Shown: piece by piece, positions 6,886 to 9,463 of the stretch
Layout of the letters: each line of letters starts with the position of its first letter
Numbering within the stretch: the first letter of the stretch is position 1
Assembly: GCA_002713825.1 (NCBI GenBank)
Contig: PAUU01000022.1
Coordinates: 5,248 to 14,710, forward strand
From: Acidiferrobacteraceae bacterium
GTDB lineage: Bacteria; Pseudomonadota; Gammaproteobacteria; Arenicellales; UBA868
Length of the DNA stretch: 9,463 nucleotides
Reading direction: 5' to 3'
The notes under the pieces: generated by a model
The model's input: the letters and a program-made list of their open reading frames with translations, nothing else
What the model was told of the DNA's origin: nothing
The model's database searches: none
Translations under genes and position numbers: made by a program

Positions 6886-8222
6886 CCTAACTGCTGGAGT
6901 TGGGAAATGATTCTGCGATCCCGCTCAGGTCCGGGACCTTCATCGCACTCAAAAAGGATGCTCATGACACGATCTCCCGTTTCGCGCAGGAGTTGGTGTT
7001 CATCGCATTCCGGCGTTGACGGTCGGTGCAGGACGGTATCGCTGCCGTAGGTGGGAACAAACCCAATGCCGAGGTCCGCGGGCTGGGGTGGCGCTTGTCC
7101 TTTCTCAAGGTTGCGCGCGAGCTGACGCAATTGACGTCTATATAGACTGACCCCCTTGTCACCCGGAAGCAGAAACTCCTTCTCCTGATCTGCGATGGGT
7201 CCCATGCCTTCGACGGCCTCGACATCTCCCGGCCGTCTTTGACGCTCTTCATAACTTCGATCAAGCACTTCGCCCTGCTCGATGCGCTGCATACCTTCGA
7301 GTGTATTGAATTCTTGCGGGTCCGCGCGCTCCCCGAAGTTGCCAAAGGCAAAAGCCATCGTGTGTTGGTCATCCAAAGGCACGACCCAGCGGGTAAATGC
7401 ACTTCGTCCGAAATGTCGCAGCTGGGTGCCGTCGCACGCAAATGCCGCGCCAGCCTGGGTGAAATTCGGCAGGATGAGCTCATTGACTCGCACCCAGATA
7501 TTCTCCCCGACCCGTCGGGAAGCCGTACCCAGGAATCGGATCTTGTCCCGATGATAGAACTCGATTGCACCCAGCTTTCCGAATCCGTCTGAGAACTGGG
7601 ACTCATGGAGAAATGCTGTGTGTACCGGATCGACAATGGCATCAAGGACCTGGATCCAGTTGCAGTTAAACGGCACAGCATACGGGCTCATCACGAGATC
7701 AGGAATTTCGTACGTGTCATACAATGGAAACGCTGGAATTTCTTCCGGTGGGCCAAGGTACGCAAATAATAAACCCCTGAACTCCCGAACCGGATAGGCG
7801 CCTAGATGGACATGCTCCATTGCGTGACGCACGTGTTCAGATCCTTGTGGTTCTCCAGGAATCTCAAGCACGGTGCCGTCAACATCAAACACCCAGCCGT
7901 GATAGCAACAGCGTATCCCATTCTGTTCACATCGACCGAATTCGAGTGATGCCCGTCGATGCGGACATTTCTTGTGGACCAGTCCGTAGTTGCCGGAAAG
8001 ATCCCTAAAGAGCACCAGTTCCTCTCCGAGGATACAGATCAGTTTGGGCAGATCACCTAATTCATCAGCGATATGAACGGGGTGCCAGTACCGTCTCAGC
8101 AGTTCGCCGCCGGGGGTACCGGCGCCCACCTCGGTTAACTCCCGAAAGGATTCCCCTTCCCAGTTCTGGTGATAACCGCAATACGGGCCGGTCAGTTTGC
8201 GATCCTGAACAGAAGTAGTCAT
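6882..8222 (-). CDS. Rieske [2Fe-2S] aromatic ring-hydroxylating oxygenase, alpha subunit, phthalate/LigX family
   Basis: The 446-residue protein is the catalytic subunit of a Rieske non-heme iron oxygenase. The [2Fe-2S] cluster ligands are Cys86 and His88 (CPHR) with Cys105 and His108 (CCYHGW). The mononuclear iron site is D198-P-V-H201-T-A-F-L-H206. A C-terminal GPIADQEKEFLLPGD segment (341-355) resembles the phthalate/LigX-family element, making Asp355 the probable third iron ligand. Members are homo-oligomers with no beta subunit and carry out ring hydroxylation or oxidative O- or N-demethylation. They need an electron-transfer reductase, and none is encoded in the window. The gene lies 9 bases after the alpha/beta hydrolase and overlaps the dehydrogenase start by 4 bases, so it is central to the operon. 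The start has no clear Shine-Dalgarno sequence. Family is certain; substrate cannot be read from the sequence. Confidence 0.92.
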   Translation of the reverse strand: MTTSVQDRKLTGPYCGYHQNWEGESFRELTEVGAGTPGGELLRRYWHPVHIADELGDLPKLICILGEELVLFRDLSGNYGLVHKKCPHRRASLEFGRCEQNGIRCCYHGWVFDVDGTVLEIPGEPQGSEHVRHAMEHVHLGAYPVREFRGLLFAYLGPPEEIPAFPLYDTYEIPDLVMSPYAVPFNCNWIQVLDAIVDPVHTAFLHESQFSDGFGKLGAIEFYHRDKIRFLGTASRRVGENIWVRVNELILPNFTQAGAAFACDGTQLRHFGRSAFTRWVVPLDDQHTMAFAFGNFGERADPQEFNTLEGMQRIEQGEVLDRSYEERQRRPGDVEAVEGMGPIADQEKEFLLPGDKGVSLYRRQLRQLARNLEKGQAPPQPADLGIGFVPTYGSDTVLHRPSTPECDEHQLLRETGDRVMSILFECDEGPGPERDRRIISQLQQLG

Positions 8223-8231
8223 GACGTCGAG

Positions 8232-9236
8232 TCAGCCAATCAGGTCAGTGATCGCTTGATCAAGAAATGAATGAAACTGCGGATCGTTATTGGAGGATGC
8301 GACACAGTGCCCCCAAGGAGACTCATACACCCGCAATTCACCATCTTGAATGTGTTGCACCTCGAGTTCATTGTCTGCCGGCTGAAAGTAAAGGTCATTG
8401 TCACAGGCAATAATAATCGTCTTGGCGCGAATATTGTTGAGCGCTTTAGCGAGATTATTTTGATGAAGATCGTTGCGGCTGATGTCGCCGGCCAGCCAGG
8501 AATCCAGCATTGCCAGAAGGTTGTTTGCATCCCAGTTGAGGTGATCCTGTTCCCAGTCAAGCAGTACGTCCTCGGCAGTCTCCAGACCAACGGTTTGATG
8601 CAGGCGCTCGCGGTACCAGGTTTGTGAATAAGCCCATCCTGCATACACCCGACCAAAAGCCTTTAGGCCAGCCTCCGGGGGAGAATCGTAAAACCCGTCC
8701 ATAAAGGCCGCGTCAGCCGTGAGAGCAGCCTTGACTCCCTTCAGGAAGACGCTGTTGTGGGGGGAGGTGCGGGCCGAAGCGCAAAATGGCAGGGCATTCT
8801 CAACGTGTTCGGGATACTGGGCCGCCCACTGAAAAGTCTGGCACCCCCCCATGGACCATCCGTAGACCAGCAGCAGTTTTTCAATGCCAAAAACATCTTC
8901 GAGCAATTTCTTTTGACACGCCACGTTGTCATAAAGGGTGACCAGCGGAAAGTTTCCCCGATCTGCAGGTACTGGCGCATTACTCGGCGAGGAGGACAGG
9001 CCGTTGCCGAACATGTTGATAGAGATGATGAAGTGTTTTTCTGGATCGATTGCACGGCCGGGGCCAAAAAAGGCTTCGTTTCGAACGTGGGTGCCGGTAT
9101 AAAAGGTCGGAAGCAGAACGACATTGCTTCGATCCGCATTCGGTGAGCCATATGTTTTGTATGCGAGTGTTGCCTCAGGCAGGATTTGCCCGCTTTGTAA
9201 GGTGACGTCACCGAGCGAAAACAGATCGAAGTCCAT
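8232..9236 (-). CDS. Alpha/beta hydrolase, homoserine O-acetyltransferase (MetX)-like
   Basis: The 334-residue protein has the MetX-type alpha/beta-hydrolase fold. The N-terminal strand region (LPEATLAYKTYG) and the INMFGNGLSSSPSN segment (73-86) match the MetX 'vn.lG.c.GstgP' region. The nucleophile elbow is G126-W-S128-M-G-G; MetX usually has GGSMGG. The triad is completed by an acid in DNDLYF, probably Asp281, and His310 in WGHC. Residues that mark true homoserine acetyltransferases are not evident. It is more likely a hydrolase or acyltransferase on another substrate in the Rieske operon than a methionine-biosynthesis enzyme. I chose the ATG at 9236 because it overlaps the stop of the upstream small gene as TGATG. 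The longer frame from 9269 would run through that gene out of frame and adds residues with no family counterpart. The next gene, the Rieske oxygenase, starts 9 bases downstream. Confidence 0.85.
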   Translation of the reverse strand: MDFDLFSLGDVTLQSGQILPEATLAYKTYGSPNADRSNVVLLPTFYTGTHVRNEAFFGPGRAIDPEKHFIISINMFGNGLSSSPSNAPVPADRGNFPLVTLYDNVACQKKLLEDVFGIEKLLLVYGWSMGGCQTFQWAAQYPEHVENALPFCASARTSPHNSVFLKGVKAALTADAAFMDGFYDSPPEAGLKAFGRVYAGWAYSQTWYRERLHQTVGLETAEDVLLDWEQDHLNWDANNLLAMLDSWLAGDISRNDLHQNNLAKALNNIRAKTIIIACDNDLYFQPADNELEVQHIQDGELRVYESPWGHCVASSNNDPQFHSFLDQAITDLIG

Positions 9237-9397
9237 CAATAAAGTCTCAAGTATTCCTTGATCTCCCATTCGTCGACTTTATAGGAAAGGTACGAATTCA
9301 GCAGGGTGAGGCCTAGAACCTGTCGTGCCTTCTCTTCCTGAACCCGCTGCAGGTCGGGCAATGCCTCTGCAAGAATCTCTGCGTAGCTACTACTCAT
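9236..9397 (-). CDS. Small hypothetical protein (53 aa) coupled to the MetX-like hydrolase
   Basis: A 53-codon frame starts at ATG 9397 and ends at TGA 9236-9238, whose last base is the A of the hydrolase's ATG (TGATG). It has the strongest ribosome-binding site in the window, GGAGGAGG ending 4 bases before the ATG. It fits exactly between an upstream frame ending in ATGA and the hydrolase. The product begins MSSSYAEILAEALPDLQRVQ. Residues 5-32 look like an amphipathic helix rich in Ala, Leu, Glu and Gln. The C-terminal third is aromatic (SYLSYK...EWEIKEYLRLY), with three tyrosines and a tryptophan in the last ~18 residues. There is no signal peptide, membrane span or cysteine. I do not recognise the family. 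The signals argue strongly that it is translated. A partner or stability role for the hydrolase or oxygenase is only a guess. Confidence 0.75.
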   Translation of the reverse strand: MSSSYAEILAEALPDLQRVQEEKARQVLGLTLLNSYLSYKVDEWEIKEYLRLY

Positions 9398-9463
9398 GTT
9401 GCCTCCTCCAGGGGATTATCATAGGGCGTCTCTCCACACCCTGTTTCTGCACGATCCGCTGAG
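9394..9463 (-). CDS. 3' end of an unidentified upstream gene
   Basis: From the right edge, one minus-strand frame is open for 22 codons and ends in TGA at 9394-9396, overlapping the 53-aa gene's start as ATGA. The visible tail ends DNPLEEAT and is acidic and hydrophilic. The ATGA junction repeats the pattern of two other junctions in the operon, which is the main reason to prefer this frame. The second frame is also open for this short distance, and the third stops at CTA-TGA inside it. Too little is visible to name a family. Confidence 0.45.
   Translation of the reverse strand, partial: SADRAETGCGETPYDNPLEEAT
9402..9409 (-). promoter_or_regulatory. Strong ribosome-binding site of the 53-aa gene
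   Basis: The minus strand reads GGAGGAGG followed by CAAC and then ATG. GGAGG lies 7 bases from the start codon, close to ideal. It establishes 9397 as the start of the small gene and is the only near-consensus site in this strand's gene series. Confidence 0.8.

Noticed and set aside
6962..7681. 239-codon same-strand frame inside the Rieske gene
   Set aside because: It lies wholly within the oxygenase, whose frame carries all cluster and iron ligands. Its translation is rich in Ser and Arg with no domain, typical of an out-of-frame shadow.
8757..9146. 129-codon + strand frame opposite the MetX-like hydrolase
   Set aside because: Antisense to the nucleophile-elbow region of a clearly conserved enzyme; no ribosome-binding site or recognisable family.
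8232..9236. True homoserine O-acetyltransferase (metX)
   Set aside because: The fold and triad fit, but the elbow is GWSMGG and no methionine gene is nearby. The context is a Rieske operon, so only the superfamily is called.

Overview
This 9.5 kb window looks like a chromosomal stretch from a Proteobacterium, most likely a gammaproteobacterium. The evidence is the dense gene packing, the NudC-type Nudix hydrolase, and the phthalate-family Rieske oxygenase set among esterases and dehydrogenases. No rRNA, tRNA, CRISPR array, transposase or phage gene is visible. The assignment to a group is inferred from gene content only.

Layout. Positions 1-1973 are read on the + strand. They hold the C-terminal part of a polyamine-type ABC transporter substrate-binding protein (open at the left edge), a small doubtful ORF, and an amidase-signature enzyme of the GatA type. 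From 2099 to the right edge every gene is on the - strand, converging on the amidase. Listed in transcription order (right to left), they are: the tail of an unidentified gene, a 53-residue small protein, a MetX-like alpha/beta hydrolase, a Rieske oxygenase alpha subunit, a D-2-hydroxyacid dehydrogenase, a divergent ProC-like reductase, a 62-residue charged protein, a PaaI-like hotdog thioesterase, an EstB-like (family VIII) serine esterase, and a NudC-like NADH pyrophosphatase.

Organisation. The - strand genes are tightly packed, and several neighbours overlap by a few bases: ATGA at 9394-9397, TGATG at 9234-9238, ATGA at 6882-6885 and ATGA at 4319-4322. These junctions suggest translational coupling. 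They also argue for shorter starts than the longest ORFs for the alpha/beta hydrolase (9236 rather than 9269) and the esterase (4322 rather than 4358). The run from 9463 to 5863 looks like one operon, and 4738-3132 like a second coupled pair. nudC may be separately transcribed.

How the genes may work together. Hydrolase, Rieske oxygenase, D-2-hydroxyacid dehydrogenase and ProC-like reductase together suggest a catabolic or detoxifying pathway for a small organic compound, possibly nitrogen-containing. The adjacent solute-binding protein and amidase on the other strand fit uptake and deamidation of such a compound. The substrate cannot be read from the sequence. No reductase or ferredoxin partner for the Rieske enzyme and no complete transporter lies in the window. 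The best candidates for something undescribed are the 53-residue protein coupled to the MetX-like hydrolase and the pathway of the operon as a whole.
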